Below are positions 1 through 5,139 of a stretch of 5,139 nucleotides of DNA, piece by piece. The notes beneath the pieces were generated by a model. That model did not search any database. It was not told where the DNA came from and saw only the letters and a list, made by a program, of their open reading frames with translations. The stretch comes from Anaerolineales bacterium. GTDB taxonomy: Bacteria > Chloroflexota > Anaerolineae > Anaerolineales > Villigracilaceae. The DNA is taken from assembly GCA_025938055.1 (NCBI GenBank), contig JAICQC010000347.1, positions 1 to 5,139 of the forward strand, written 5' to 3'. Within the stretch, counting starts at the first letter, position 1, and each line of letters begins with the position of its first letter. Both the position numbers and the translations under genes were made by a program.

Positions 1-193
1 CTGGAGTCTTGCCCTGGTTGATCGACTGATTTAGTTCAAGCTAACTTGGAATGAGAAAATCCCTACTTGTCTGTTAAAATGTCCTTATTAGAAAGGGGAC
101 TCGAACCGCCACCTACCCGGTTTGTCTGCTTCTGGATCTTTATAACGCCCCAAAGCAATCACTTTTTCTCTTGAATCAAACCTTAATATAGAC

Positions 194-225
194 AAAAACC
201 GCTCAACACTATCTGTTGGCGGTTT
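194..225 (-). terminator. Rho-independent terminator after tRNA-Arg
   Basis: Bases 196-202 (aaaccgc) pair perfectly with 219-225 (gcggttt). Inside them 204-208 (caaca) pair with 214-218 (tgttg), with one bulged T at 203 and a five-base loop at 209-213. Read on the minus strand, the stem ends in a run of five T (198-194) followed by GT. That is the expected layout for an intrinsic terminator. It starts 12 bp beyond the 3' end of the tRNA, so it most likely ends the tRNA transcript. The T run is short and partly inside the stem, so efficiency may be moderate. Confidence 0.72.
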
Positions 226-237
226 CTGGGAAATTTA

Positions 238-309
238 TACCCCTGCACAGACTCGAACTGTGCTCTTCGGCTCCGGAGGCCGACGCTCTGTCCACTGAGC
301 TACAGGGGC
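238..309 (-). tRNA. tRNA-Arg (anticodon CCG)
   Basis: The minus strand folds into a complete 72-nt cloverleaf. The acceptor stem is GCCCCTG with CAGGGGT (a G-U pair at 1:72) plus discriminator A. The D arm is GCTC/GAGC around an eight-base loop. The anticodon stem is TCGGC/GCCGA (283-279 with 271-267) and its loop is CTCCGGA (278-272). The variable region has four bases. The T arm is CACAG/CTGTG around TTCGAGT. The anticodon at 276-274 is CCG, which reads CGG (Arg). CCA is not encoded: TAA follows the discriminator, so the CCA end must be added after transcription. A hairpin terminator lies just downstream. Upstream is a repeat element and a weak TATGAT box, so the gene may be transcribed on its own. 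Confidence 0.96.
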
Positions 310-324
310 GGGCGAAACGATTTT

Positions 325-330
325 ATCATA
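325..330 (-). promoter_or_regulatory. Possible -10 box for tRNA-Arg
   Basis: The minus strand reads TATGAT at 330-325, one mismatch from TATAAT. This would start transcription about 8-10 bases before the mature tRNA 5' end, a reasonable short leader. No convincing -35 hexamer is found 16-18 bp upstream; that position falls in the end of the repeat element (about 348-353) and reads CCTCTC. The call rests on the -10 match and its placement only. Confidence 0.3.
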
Positions 331-341
331 GTTACATTTCT

Positions 342-467
342 GTCATTGAGAGGAGCGTTCGTTGCGACGACCCTGGCACCGCCCGCCAGGGCAGGTGAGC
401 AATCTCCCGGCTTTTAGATCAATCTTGCTAAACAGGAGATTGCTTCGCGAAGTGCGCTCGCAATGAC
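342..467. repeat. Palindromic dispersed repeat element (MITE-like)
   Basis: The 126-bp segment begins GTCATTGAGAG and ends CTCGCAATGAC, so its ends form an imperfect inverted repeat (GTCATTG/CAATGAC perfect). An inner pair of perfect 10-bp arms, 398-407 (agcaatctcc) and 435-444 (ggagattgct), encloses a further tttag/ctaaa pair (413-417 with 428-432). From general knowledge, sequences of the form GTCATTGCGAGGAGCG...GCAATCTC are abundant palindromic repeats in several environmental bacterial genomes, including Chloroflexota. There is no coding potential or transposase, so at most it would be a non-autonomous element. It lies between the PrsW stop codon (5 bp away) and the tRNA. It could also act as a folded 3' end for the PrsW mRNA. 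No clear target-site duplication is visible. Confidence 0.75.
371..391. repeat. GC-rich hairpin nested in the repeat element
   Basis: Bases 371-377 (ccctggc) and 385-391 (gccaggg) are a perfect 7-bp inverted repeat around a seven-base loop (accgccc). It sits in the left arm of the larger palindrome. The right arm has no matching segment, so the two arms differ in length by about 20-25 bases. It may be an insertion into an older, more symmetric element or a variant form of it. Confidence 0.6.
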
Positions 468-472
468 GATTT

Positions 473-1459
473 TTATGCTTTTGCCGTAGGTCCGAGCTGC
501 ATGAGTTCGGCGCGCAGCTTCTCGATGATGCCTGCATTCCCGCTTTCATCGCCCATCCTGGCAAGCTGTTCCTTTTTATGCGCGAGCTCGCCGCAGACCT
601 GATAAAAGCGCGCCGTGGAGCGGAACGTCCCCGAGGTCAGCGCGGAGAAATGAGCGTTCGTCTGGAAGAATGACGTGGCGCTCTGAAATTGCATTGGCGA
701 GATCAGGCCATTCTTCAATTCATCCTGCAAGTTCTTCTTGAGAATGTTGCGCTCATAGACAACCATCCAGATGATGAAGATCAGCATCACGGCGTATCCG
801 ATATAATCCACAAAAGTACCGACAAGCAAACCTTCAAATCCACCGATCAGTCCGCTGAATGTGTTATGGAACGCGTGTGCCACCACTGCAATAGCATACC
901 CTGTGGGCACGGCAATGATCTTTACCAGCACGTTGCGGGTCATGCGGGCAATGGCAAGCCCGATACCTGTGAATGCGGTAAAGAATGGATGCATCCATCC
1001 GACGAGGATGACCCGGATCACAACCAGGACCCAGAAGCCTTCCCAGCCGCCTTCCAGATACCCATTCCGGTAAATATATAAAACATTTTCTATGGCGGCA
1101 AATCCCATCGCCGTGACGGCGCCATACACCACGCCGTCCAGGACCGAGTCGAACTCCTTGCGGAACATCAGGAAGACCGCAAGGATGGCAAGTCCCTTGA
1201 GTGCTTCCTCGATGATCGGTGCAGCTATGGAGGTGGTACCGACCTCTGCTGCGCCCTCCGAACCAGTCAGGGCGTAGATGCCGATGCCGAAGGCTGTATT
1301 GAGAATATACGCTCCACCGCCTGCAATGACCACTCCCCAGATGAACGCTGCGCCAAGCAGAAGTTTAGGTTCCTTCTCATAGCGGTCGAGCCAGTTGACG
1401 AATGCCGCGAACAGGAACATCGGTACGAACCCAAAGAATAATGCCCCAAGAAAAGCCAT
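473..1459 (-). CDS. PrsW-family intramembrane metalloprotease homologue
   Basis: This is a 328-residue polytopic membrane protein of the PrsW/CPBP-like protease group, whose Bacillus member cleaves an anti-sigma factor within the membrane. About seven hydrophobic segments are visible, near residues 3-24, 34-57, 76-99, 106-130, 142-170, 178-204 and 218-242. The expected active-site motifs are present in order: E84-E85-x-x-K88, E124-N125 after a D108-G109 turn, H157 in WMHPFF, and H195-x-x-H198-N199. After the last membrane segment there is a soluble, charged tail of about 85 residues predicted to be helical. The start at 1459 is chosen over an in-frame ATG at 1534 because GGAGG lies 4 bases before it and the protein begins at once with a membrane helix; the longer form would run through a repeat hairpin. 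The gene follows the DUF2344 gene by 80 bp and ends 5 bp before a palindromic repeat. The substrate is unknown; no sigma or anti-sigma gene lies in the window. Confidence 0.88.
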   Translation of the reverse strand: MAFLGALFFGFVPMFLFAAFVNWLDRYEKEPKLLLGAAFIWGVVIAGGGAYILNTAFGIGIYALTGSEGAAEVGTTSIAAPIIEEALKGLAILAVFLMFRKEFDSVLDGVVYGAVTAMGFAAIENVLYIYRNGYLEGGWEGFWVLVVIRVILVGWMHPFFTAFTGIGLAIARMTRNVLVKIIAVPTGYAIAVVAHAFHNTFSGLIGGFEGLLVGTFVDYIGYAVMLIFIIWMVVYERNILKKNLQDELKNGLISPMQFQSATSFFQTNAHFSALTSGTFRSTARFYQVCGELAHKKEQLARMGDESGNAGIIEKLRAELMQLGPTAKA

Positions 1460-1463
1460 ATTT

Positions 1464-1468
1464 CCTCC
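1464..1468 (-). promoter_or_regulatory. Strong ribosome binding site for the PrsW-like gene
   Basis: The minus strand reads CTGGAGGAAATATG, giving a GGAGG core 4 bases before the ATG at 1459. This is the best Shine-Dalgarno match in the window. It fixes the start codon 25 codons downstream of the longest possible open frame. Confidence 0.8.
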
Positions 1469-1480
1469 AGTTACGATGAG

Positions 1481-1536
1481 CCTTGCGAAGGTTTGGTTTT
1501 CGATTTTGCCCGGCGTACCGGCGAACCTTCGCAAGG
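1481..1536. repeat. 13-bp inverted repeat between DUF2344 and PrsW genes
   Basis: Bases 1481-1493 (ccttgcgaaggtt) and 1524-1536 (aaccttcgcaagg) are perfect 13-bp inverted copies with a 30-base spacer. Each arm is itself almost a palindrome. The right arm starts 3 bp after the DUF2344 stop codon, and the left arm ends 12 bp before the PrsW Shine-Dalgarno sequence, so the element nearly fills the gap. Read on the minus strand the hairpin is not followed by a T run, so it is not a classic terminator. It could be a mobile palindrome, an mRNA-stabilising structure or an attenuator. A third copy of the arm motif lies at 4850-4861. Confidence 0.75.
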
Positions 1537-1539
1537 TTA

Positions 1540-2154
1540 CTACAAAAAGATTAAACGAGTTCTTTCAACCCGCGTCCCTTCGAATGCAATTCCCAACACA
1601 TCTAACACTTCCTCGGGTCGACCCGTCGCGCCCTCGCGTGCTGCGAGGCGCATGAAAATTTTGCCATCGGATAAGAGCTTTAACTCTTCAATTAATGGAC
1701 GCAGATCATACATTTTACCGCGACGTTCGCGCGGGATGGCTTTCGATTCAATAACGGATTCGATCTTCCGCTCCAGTTCGGACCGATCCACCGGTTCCGT
1801 CAACGTGATCTCATACTCCGCTGAGAGGACCTGGGTTTGCAGCGCCGGAGCGCGTTCATCCACCTGCGACACATCCACCACCTGTATGCCCGAAGGGAGG
1901 GTCCTATTTAAGCGTGTAGGCAAATCGTGCAGGGAGATATCCTGCTCAAGCTTGATATCCATCACTTCACAGCGCGACGAAAAACCGAGCGGAAGCGCGG
2001 CTGCCATGTTCATTTTCGGTTGTGGGTGAAAACCCTGTGAGTAAGCAAGCGGGAGGTCCGCGCGGCGGGCAGCGCGCTCCCAGAGCTTGTGCAGGTCGAG
2101 GTGACCCGTATAGCGCAACGCGCCTTGTTTGATGAAGGTGATCCGAATGCGCAT
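1540..2154 (-). CDS. TIGR03936/DUF2344 radical SAM-linked protein
   Basis: This 204-residue protein matches the DUF2344 (TIGR03936) family, whose members are fused to or encoded beside TIGR03960 radical SAM proteins; the biochemical role is unknown. Visible family hallmarks are the N-terminal strand R2-I-R-I-T-F-I-K9 leading to G17-H18-L19-D20, then the conserved stretch Y38-S-Q-G-F-H-P-Q-P-K47, and a late R-E-G-A-T-G-R-P segment near residue 173. Length is normal for the stand-alone form. The ATG at 2154 is preceded by AAGGA six bases upstream after a hairpin, and the family-typical N-terminus begins at once, so the start is secure. The gene lies downstream of the radical SAM gene on the same strand but is separated from it by a ClbS-like gene. 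It is soluble, with no signal peptide. I infer that it works with the radical SAM protein, perhaps as a substrate- or RNA-binding partner. Confidence 0.88.
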   Translation of the reverse strand: MRIRITFIKQGALRYTGHLDLHKLWERAARRADLPLAYSQGFHPQPKMNMAAALPLGFSSRCEVMDIKLEQDISLHDLPTRLNRTLPSGIQVVDVSQVDERAPALQTQVLSAEYEITLTEPVDRSELERKIESVIESKAIPRERRGKMYDLRPLIEELKLLSDGKIFMRLAAREGATGRPEEVLDVLGIAFEGTRVERTRLIFL

Positions 2155-2163
2155 TGATCCTTC

Positions 2164-2217
2164 AAAGATGCTCAGGCGGAGATCCCGTGTAGATGTCTGC
2201 CTGAGTGCCAGATCTTT
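2164..2217 (-). promoter_or_regulatory. Hairpin before the DUF2344 gene
   Basis: Within the 81-bp gap, 2171-2180 (ctcaggcgga) pairs with 2196-2205 (tctgcctgag) at nine of ten positions. An outer pair, 2164-2169 (aaagat) with 2212-2217 (atcttt), extends the stem across an asymmetric internal loop. On the minus strand the 3' side of the stem ends next to the AAGGA ribosome binding site of the DUF2344 gene. There is no T run, so it looks more like a leader structure tuning translation or mRNA processing than a terminator. It may have no function. Confidence 0.45.
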
Positions 2218-2235
2218 CCATCCGGCATGACAAAA

Positions 2236-2772
2236 TTATCGCTGGTTATAGGCTGTGCTGGATTTCAGCCAGCGCTTTATATCTGCGCTATGTTCGCGGT
2301 AGTGCCGGAAGGTATTGTTGGCGATGCGGTCATACAGGTGATGCCTGTTCATCATCTCTTCGGGCATCTTTTCAAGCGAGGAAACGATCGCTGCAAACGC
2401 CTGGAGTTCCTGCGCGACAACATCTTCCAGAGAGACGTTCTTATATTTCTCGTTCACCCATTCGTTGGGACCGTCATCATCGAGCAGCGGCGAGCCGAAA
2501 TCCGGATAGCCAAACTCATCGAGGAAGGCATCCAGCGCGTTTTGCGTCTTGCAGGGAAGGTACGTCTCGCCGTGCAGAACCTCATTCATGCGGTCAGCGA
2601 TGTATTGTTCATACGCGAGGATATGAGCCAGTAAATCCTTGACGGACCATTTCCCTAAAACACCTTTCAGCGTCATGCGGCGCGTATAGCCAATGCTATT
2701 CAAAAGTAATTCAAACTTGTCGCGCTCGTGCATGAGACGCGCGAGAAAAATCTCTTTATGTGTACTGGTCAT
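2236..2772 (-). CDS. ClbS/DfsB-like protein, DinB superfamily
   Basis: This 178-residue soluble protein resembles the ClbS/DfsB (DUF1706) branch of the DinB/YfiT four-helix-bundle superfamily. The first half carries G40-K-W-S-V-K-D-L-L-A-H50, a typical helix-2 signature with a candidate metal-ligand histidine. The C-terminus has N153-T-F-R-H157-Y-R-E-H161 followed by I-K-R-W-L, matching the usual end of the family. Superfamily members include metal-dependent thiol transferases, and ClbS itself protects against colibactin; the substrate here cannot be told. The gene starts 6 bp after the radical SAM stop codon (TAA at 2781-2779). It has only a weak GGAG about 11 bases upstream that overlaps the end of that gene, suggesting translational coupling. 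It separates the radical SAM gene from its usual DUF2344 partner. DinB-like alternatives within the superfamily remain possible. Confidence 0.8.
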   Translation of the reverse strand: MTSTHKEIFLARLMHERDKFELLLNSIGYTRRMTLKGVLGKWSVKDLLAHILAYEQYIADRMNEVLHGETYLPCKTQNALDAFLDEFGYPDFGSPLLDDDGPNEWVNEKYKNVSLEDVVAQELQAFAAIVSSLEKMPEEMMNRHHLYDRIANNTFRHYREHSADIKRWLKSSTAYNQR

Positions 2773-2778
2773 TGACGA

Positions 2779-4770
2779 TTAATCTCCCACTACCGGCAAT
2801 TTCAGGCTAGACATTGCCGACCGGTTCGAGGAGGCTGGCGACTTCACGTCCGGGCACTTCCACACGTCACCGGGATTCTCGCGGCGCATGTTCGCAAAGG
2901 TTGGCAAAATACCGCAGGCAAAACAATTCAAACGGCAGTCCACACGGATCTCGCCCTCCAGCGAGGCGCGGAAATCCTGGAACAGGAAGTTCTTGCGGAC
3001 CGCAGCCGTGATATGCTCCCACGGGAAGACCTCATCAGTGCGGCGCTGGCGATGCGTATAAAAGAGCGGGTCGAGCCTGTGCTGCTCGAAGGCAGCCAGC
3101 CAGGTGTCATATTTTTGACCTTCCTGCCAGGCATCGAACTTCGAGCCGTTCTTCCATGCCGTATATACCACTTCTGCCATGCGGCGATCACCACGTGAAA
3201 GCCATGCTTCCAGGAAAGAATCCTCCGCTTTCGTCAGGCTCAGCTTGATGTTGCGATCGCGCCCCAGCTCGCGGCGCAGGAGCGCATGCTTGGCTCTGAT
3301 TTGTTCGGGTGTATCGCATGAAACCCACTGGAACGGCGTCTGAGATTTCGGCACGAATGTGCTCACGCCTGCATTCAGCTTCGCCTTCATGCCGATCACT
3401 TTACGACCCTCTGCAATGACGCGCTTGCACAGGTCGGCAATTGCCTGCACATCCTCCAGCGTTTCGCTCGGATGACCGATCATGAAGTACAGCTTGATGG
3501 TCGTCCAGCCGCGGCGATAGATCTCGCGCGTGGTGTTGATAATCTCTTCATCGGGGATGAATTTGTTGATAATGCGGCGCATCCGCTCGGTGGCGGCCTC
3601 CGGCGCCAGGGTGAACCCGCCGGAACGCGCGTCTTTGAGCTTTTCCATCAGATCGATCGAAACAGATTCAATGCGCAGTGATGGCAGTGACACTTTAAGA
3701 TGTGTGCCGCTGAACTTCTCTCCTACTTTTGTCACCAGCTCCAATACGTTTGTGTAATCGGAAGAAGAAAGTGACAGAAGTGCCATTTCTTCGAAACCTG
3801 TGGATTTGATCGCCTCCTCTGCAGCTTGCAGCACTTCCTCCACGCTTCGTTCGCGGACCGGACGCGTGATCATGCCCGCATGGCAGAACCGGCAGCCACG
3901 CGTACAGCCGCGCATGATCTCCACCGAAACGCGGTTGTGGACGATGTCGATGTTCGGCACGATGAATTTTGTCGGTGGGGGAGGCAGGACGGGGACGATG
4001 CGCTTTGTAACGATCTTGGGGATGTCTGGAATCGTCGGCTCGGTGTGCGAGACCGTGCCATCTTCCAGATAATAGGCTTCATAAAACTGCGAGACGTAAA
4101 CGCCCTGGATCTTAGCAAGCGAACGAAGGAGTTCGGTACGTGCATCGAAAGGAGAAAGATGAAAGAGGTCACTTCTTTCGTCCTTCCTCTTTGTTTTGAA
4201 AATTTGTAATGCATCAATGATATCGTGTATCACCTCTTCCCCTTCACCAATCACAAACGCGTCGATGAATGCGTGCATAGGCTCGGGGTTCATCGTGGAA
4301 TGCCCACCCGCGATGATAATGGGATGACTCTCGTCGCGTGCCTCTGAGCGGACGGGGATGCCTGCCAGGTCGAGCACGTTGAGGGCGTTGGTGTAGAGGG
4401 TCTCGTAGGGGAGGGAAAAGCCGATGAGGTCAAAGCAGGCTAAGGGTCGTTTTGATTCGAGGGTGTAGAGCGGGATCTCATACTCACGCATGAGAGCTTC
4501 CATATCCAGCCACGGGGAATAGGCACGTTCTGCCAGCGCGTCATCCCGCTGATTGACCTGGTCGTAGAGGATCTTCAACCCCACATTCGAAACGCCGATG
4601 TCATAGATATCGGGGAAAACAAACGCCACTTTGGTCGCGACTTTGTCCCAATCCTTGACGATGCTGTTGAGCTCCCCGCCTACGTATCGCCCGGGTTTTT
4701 GTACCTTTAAGAGAATACGGTCCAGTCTGGACTCGATTTGCTCAGGTGTAATTCTGAGAGGACTACGCAT
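2779..4770 (-). CDS. TIGR03960-type B12-binding-like/radical SAM protein
   Basis: This 663-residue protein is a radical SAM enzyme of the uncharacterised TIGR03960 family. The N-terminus contains the family-like segment K26-P-G-R-Y-V-G-G-E33. Residues about 45-190 look like a cobalamin-binding-type Rossmann region, with GGHSTMNPEP (155-164) and IGEGEE (174-179) as seen in MiaB-like and B12 radical SAM proteins. The radical SAM barrel has the cluster motif C289-x3-C293-x2-C296, GGFTLAPEAATER near 384-396 and YFMIGHPSET near 428-437. A C-terminal C612-x3-C616-x2-C619-G and C639 may hold a second metal site. The ATG at 4770 is firm: an in-frame TAA at 4800-4798 closes the frame upstream and no other start codon intervenes. 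There is no Shine-Dalgarno sequence, and a TATAAT box lies 6 bases upstream, pointing to leaderless expression. It heads a run of same-strand genes including its DUF2344 partner. The reaction catalysed is unknown; RNA or ribosome-related modification is sometimes suspected from neighbours in other genomes. Confidence 0.9.
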   Translation of the reverse strand: MRSPLRITPEQIESRLDRILLKVQKPGRYVGGELNSIVKDWDKVATKVAFVFPDIYDIGVSNVGLKILYDQVNQRDDALAERAYSPWLDMEALMREYEIPLYTLESKRPLACFDLIGFSLPYETLYTNALNVLDLAGIPVRSEARDESHPIIIAGGHSTMNPEPMHAFIDAFVIGEGEEVIHDIIDALQIFKTKRKDERSDLFHLSPFDARTELLRSLAKIQGVYVSQFYEAYYLEDGTVSHTEPTIPDIPKIVTKRIVPVLPPPPTKFIVPNIDIVHNRVSVEIMRGCTRGCRFCHAGMITRPVRERSVEEVLQAAEEAIKSTGFEEMALLSLSSSDYTNVLELVTKVGEKFSGTHLKVSLPSLRIESVSIDLMEKLKDARSGGFTLAPEAATERMRRIINKFIPDEEIINTTREIYRRGWTTIKLYFMIGHPSETLEDVQAIADLCKRVIAEGRKVIGMKAKLNAGVSTFVPKSQTPFQWVSCDTPEQIRAKHALLRRELGRDRNIKLSLTKAEDSFLEAWLSRGDRRMAEVVYTAWKNGSKFDAWQEGQKYDTWLAAFEQHRLDPLFYTHRQRRTDEVFPWEHITAAVRKNFLFQDFRASLEGEIRVDCRLNCFACGILPTFANMRRENPGDVWKCPDVKSPASSNRSAMSSLKLPVVGD

Positions 4771-4776
4771 AAAAAA

Positions 4777-4782
4777 ATTATA
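4777..4782 (-). promoter_or_regulatory. Consensus -10 box abutting the radical SAM start codon
   Basis: The minus strand reads TATAAT at 4782-4777, followed by six T and the ATG. With normal -10 to start spacing, transcription would begin at or within a base or so of the A of the start codon, giving a leaderless mRNA. No good -35 lies 16-18 bp upstream; the nearest TTG-type hexamer (TTGCGC, 4809-4804) is 21 bp away. A small dyad (4781-4787 with 4793-4800, one bulged base) overlaps the spacer and could be an operator, but is short. Confidence 0.5.
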
Positions 4783-4849
4783 ACCGAGATTGTCGGATTA
4801 GGTGCGCAAGCCTTTCGCGGACAGCCTGTATGACAAATGTTCTGTAAAA

Positions 4850-4861
4850 AACCTTCGCAAG
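4850..4861. repeat. Single copy of the AACCTTCGCAAG repeat motif
   Basis: Bases 4850-4861 match 12 of the 13 bases of the inverted-repeat arm at 1524-1536 in the same orientation. No inverted partner arm is seen nearby, so this is a solo or decayed copy. It lies in the gap upstream of the radical SAM gene, about 70 bp from its -10 box. Confidence 0.45.
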
Positions 4862-4914
4862 ACTTCCTAGTAAATATGTCCTCCTTTGCCCATAAAGCAT
4901 CTGACCTATAACAT

Positions 4915-4949
4915 AAGAGACCGGGAGCAGTCATCGCTCCCGGTCTCTT
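4915..4949 (-). terminator. Strong hairpin, probable terminator of the right-edge gene
   Basis: Bases 4915-4928 and 4936-4949 form a perfect 14-bp stem (aagagaccgggagc with its complement) around a seven-base loop, agtcatc. On the minus strand the stem begins 10 bases after the stop codon of the partial gene to the right and is followed by ATGTTAT, only weakly T-rich. Position and stability favour a transcription terminator or 3'-end mRNA stabiliser. It would insulate the downstream radical SAM promoter. Confidence 0.62.
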
Positions 4950-4959
4950 CTATCCTGTT

Positions 4960-5139
4960 TTATACAGCGATTACGGGTCTACGCGCCATACGCTCTCTAC
5001 CCCAAAGCCAGAGAGCGCCAAGACCGAAAAACACGATGGCTACGTTCAAAAGCCCGCCCAGGAACCCCGGAATGAGCGGGAAGCTGAGCAGTGCGATCAC
5101 GAGGACCACGTTGCGAAAGCTCGGCTCGGACACCGCGAC
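4960..5139 (-). CDS. C-terminal part of an unknown membrane protein
   Basis: An open frame without a start enters from the right edge and ends at TAA (4962-4960), giving 59 residues. It opens VAVSEPSFRN. Two hydrophobic stretches follow, residues 11-28 (VVLVIALLSFPL...) and about 33-46 (...VAIVFFGLGALWLW). These are separated by the turn I23-P-G-F-L-G-G, and a short basic tail follows (GRERMARRP). This looks like the end of an integral membrane protein with the tail in the cytoplasm. The P-x-x-G...GLGAL pattern recalls the membrane C-termini of some bactofilin-like/DUF8173 proteins of Chloroflexota, but this is a weak resemblance and I do not name it. A strong hairpin follows 10 bases after the stop codon. 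The rest of the gene lies outside the window. Confidence 0.7.
   Translation of the reverse strand, partial: VAVSEPSFRNVVLVIALLSFPLIPGFLGGLLNVAIVFFGLGALWLWGRERMARRPVIAV

Noticed and set aside
95..110. T-arm-like fragment on the minus strand (GGCGGTTCGAGTCCCC), sharing nine bases with the tRNA-Arg T arm
   Set aside because: Only three of five T-stem pairs form, and no matching acceptor, anticodon or D arm can be folded around it. It may be a decayed tRNA remnant or chance, so it is not annotated.
1..193. Search for a gene or regulatory element at the left edge
   Set aside because: No open frame with coding character on either strand, no complete RNA fold and no strong promoter seen. Treated as intergenic.
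216..398. Plus-strand open frame of 60 codons
   Set aside because: It runs through the tRNA gene and into the repeat element, so it is a chance frame.
1460..1534. In-frame upstream ATG extending the PrsW-like protein by 25 residues
   Set aside because: The extension is encoded by the inverted repeat and lacks membrane-protein character, while the internal ATG has a strong GGAGG site and starts directly with a membrane helix.
1493..2029. Plus-strand open frame of 178 codons
   Set aside because: It is antisense to the clearly recognisable DUF2344 gene; the translation has low complexity rich in S and R and no recognisable motif.
2205..2642. Two overlapping plus-strand open frames of 135-145 codons
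   Set aside because: Both are antisense shadows of the ClbS-like gene, whose own product has family motifs. Neither has a convincing ribosome binding site.
4881..4888. AAAGGAGG on the minus strand resembling a strong Shine-Dalgarno sequence
   Set aside because: No ATG, GTG or TTG lies at a usable distance downstream, and the sequence that follows soon meets TAG. Considered coincidental.
4707..4934. Minus-strand open frame of 75 codons overlapping the radical SAM start
   Set aside because: It begins inside the strong terminator hairpin, covers the TATAAT box, overlaps the radical SAM gene in another frame and has no recognisable motif.

Overview
The window looks like chromosomal DNA from a free-living bacterium, most probably Chloroflexota of the Anaerolineae type. 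I infer this from protein character: a radical SAM/DUF2344 pair, a PrsW homologue with a long C-terminal tail, and dispersed palindromes of the GTCATTG...CAATGAC and AACCTTCGCAAGG kinds. No search was run, so the taxonomic call is tentative. Every gene I can support, protein or RNA, lies on the minus strand, so the window reads biologically from right to left.

Right edge (5139 to about 4915): the last 59 codons of a membrane protein, then a perfect 14-bp hairpin that probably ends its transcript. A gap of about 145 bp (4771-4914) holds a consensus TATAAT box directly against the next start codon and a short copy of a repeat motif. From 4770 down to 2779 is a 663-residue B12-binding-like/radical SAM protein (TIGR03960 type). 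Six bases later comes a ClbS/DfsB-like (DinB superfamily) four-helix-bundle gene (2772-2236). After 81 bp with a structured hairpin comes a TIGR03936/DUF2344 protein (2154-1540), the usual partner of the radical SAM protein. An 80-bp gap then holds a 13-bp inverted repeat, followed by a PrsW-family intramembrane metalloprotease homologue (1459-473).

Left part (467 to 1): a 126-bp palindromic repeat element begins 5 bp after the PrsW stop codon. Next are a tRNA-Arg(CCG) at 309-238 and its hairpin terminator (225-194). Bases 1-193 hold no gene I can support, only a T-arm-like fragment near 95-110.

The four complete protein genes share one strand with short gaps, so they may be co-transcribed from the TATAAT box next to the radical SAM start, perhaps with attenuation at the two gap hairpins. 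The radical SAM and DUF2344 proteins are a known co-occurring pair of undetermined function. Whether the ClbS-like and PrsW-like genes belong to the same process or are just neighbours cannot be decided from this sequence. I see no CRISPR array, transposase, prophage or toxin-antitoxin module. The window is mostly ordinary core genome with some interesting repeat and regulatory architecture.
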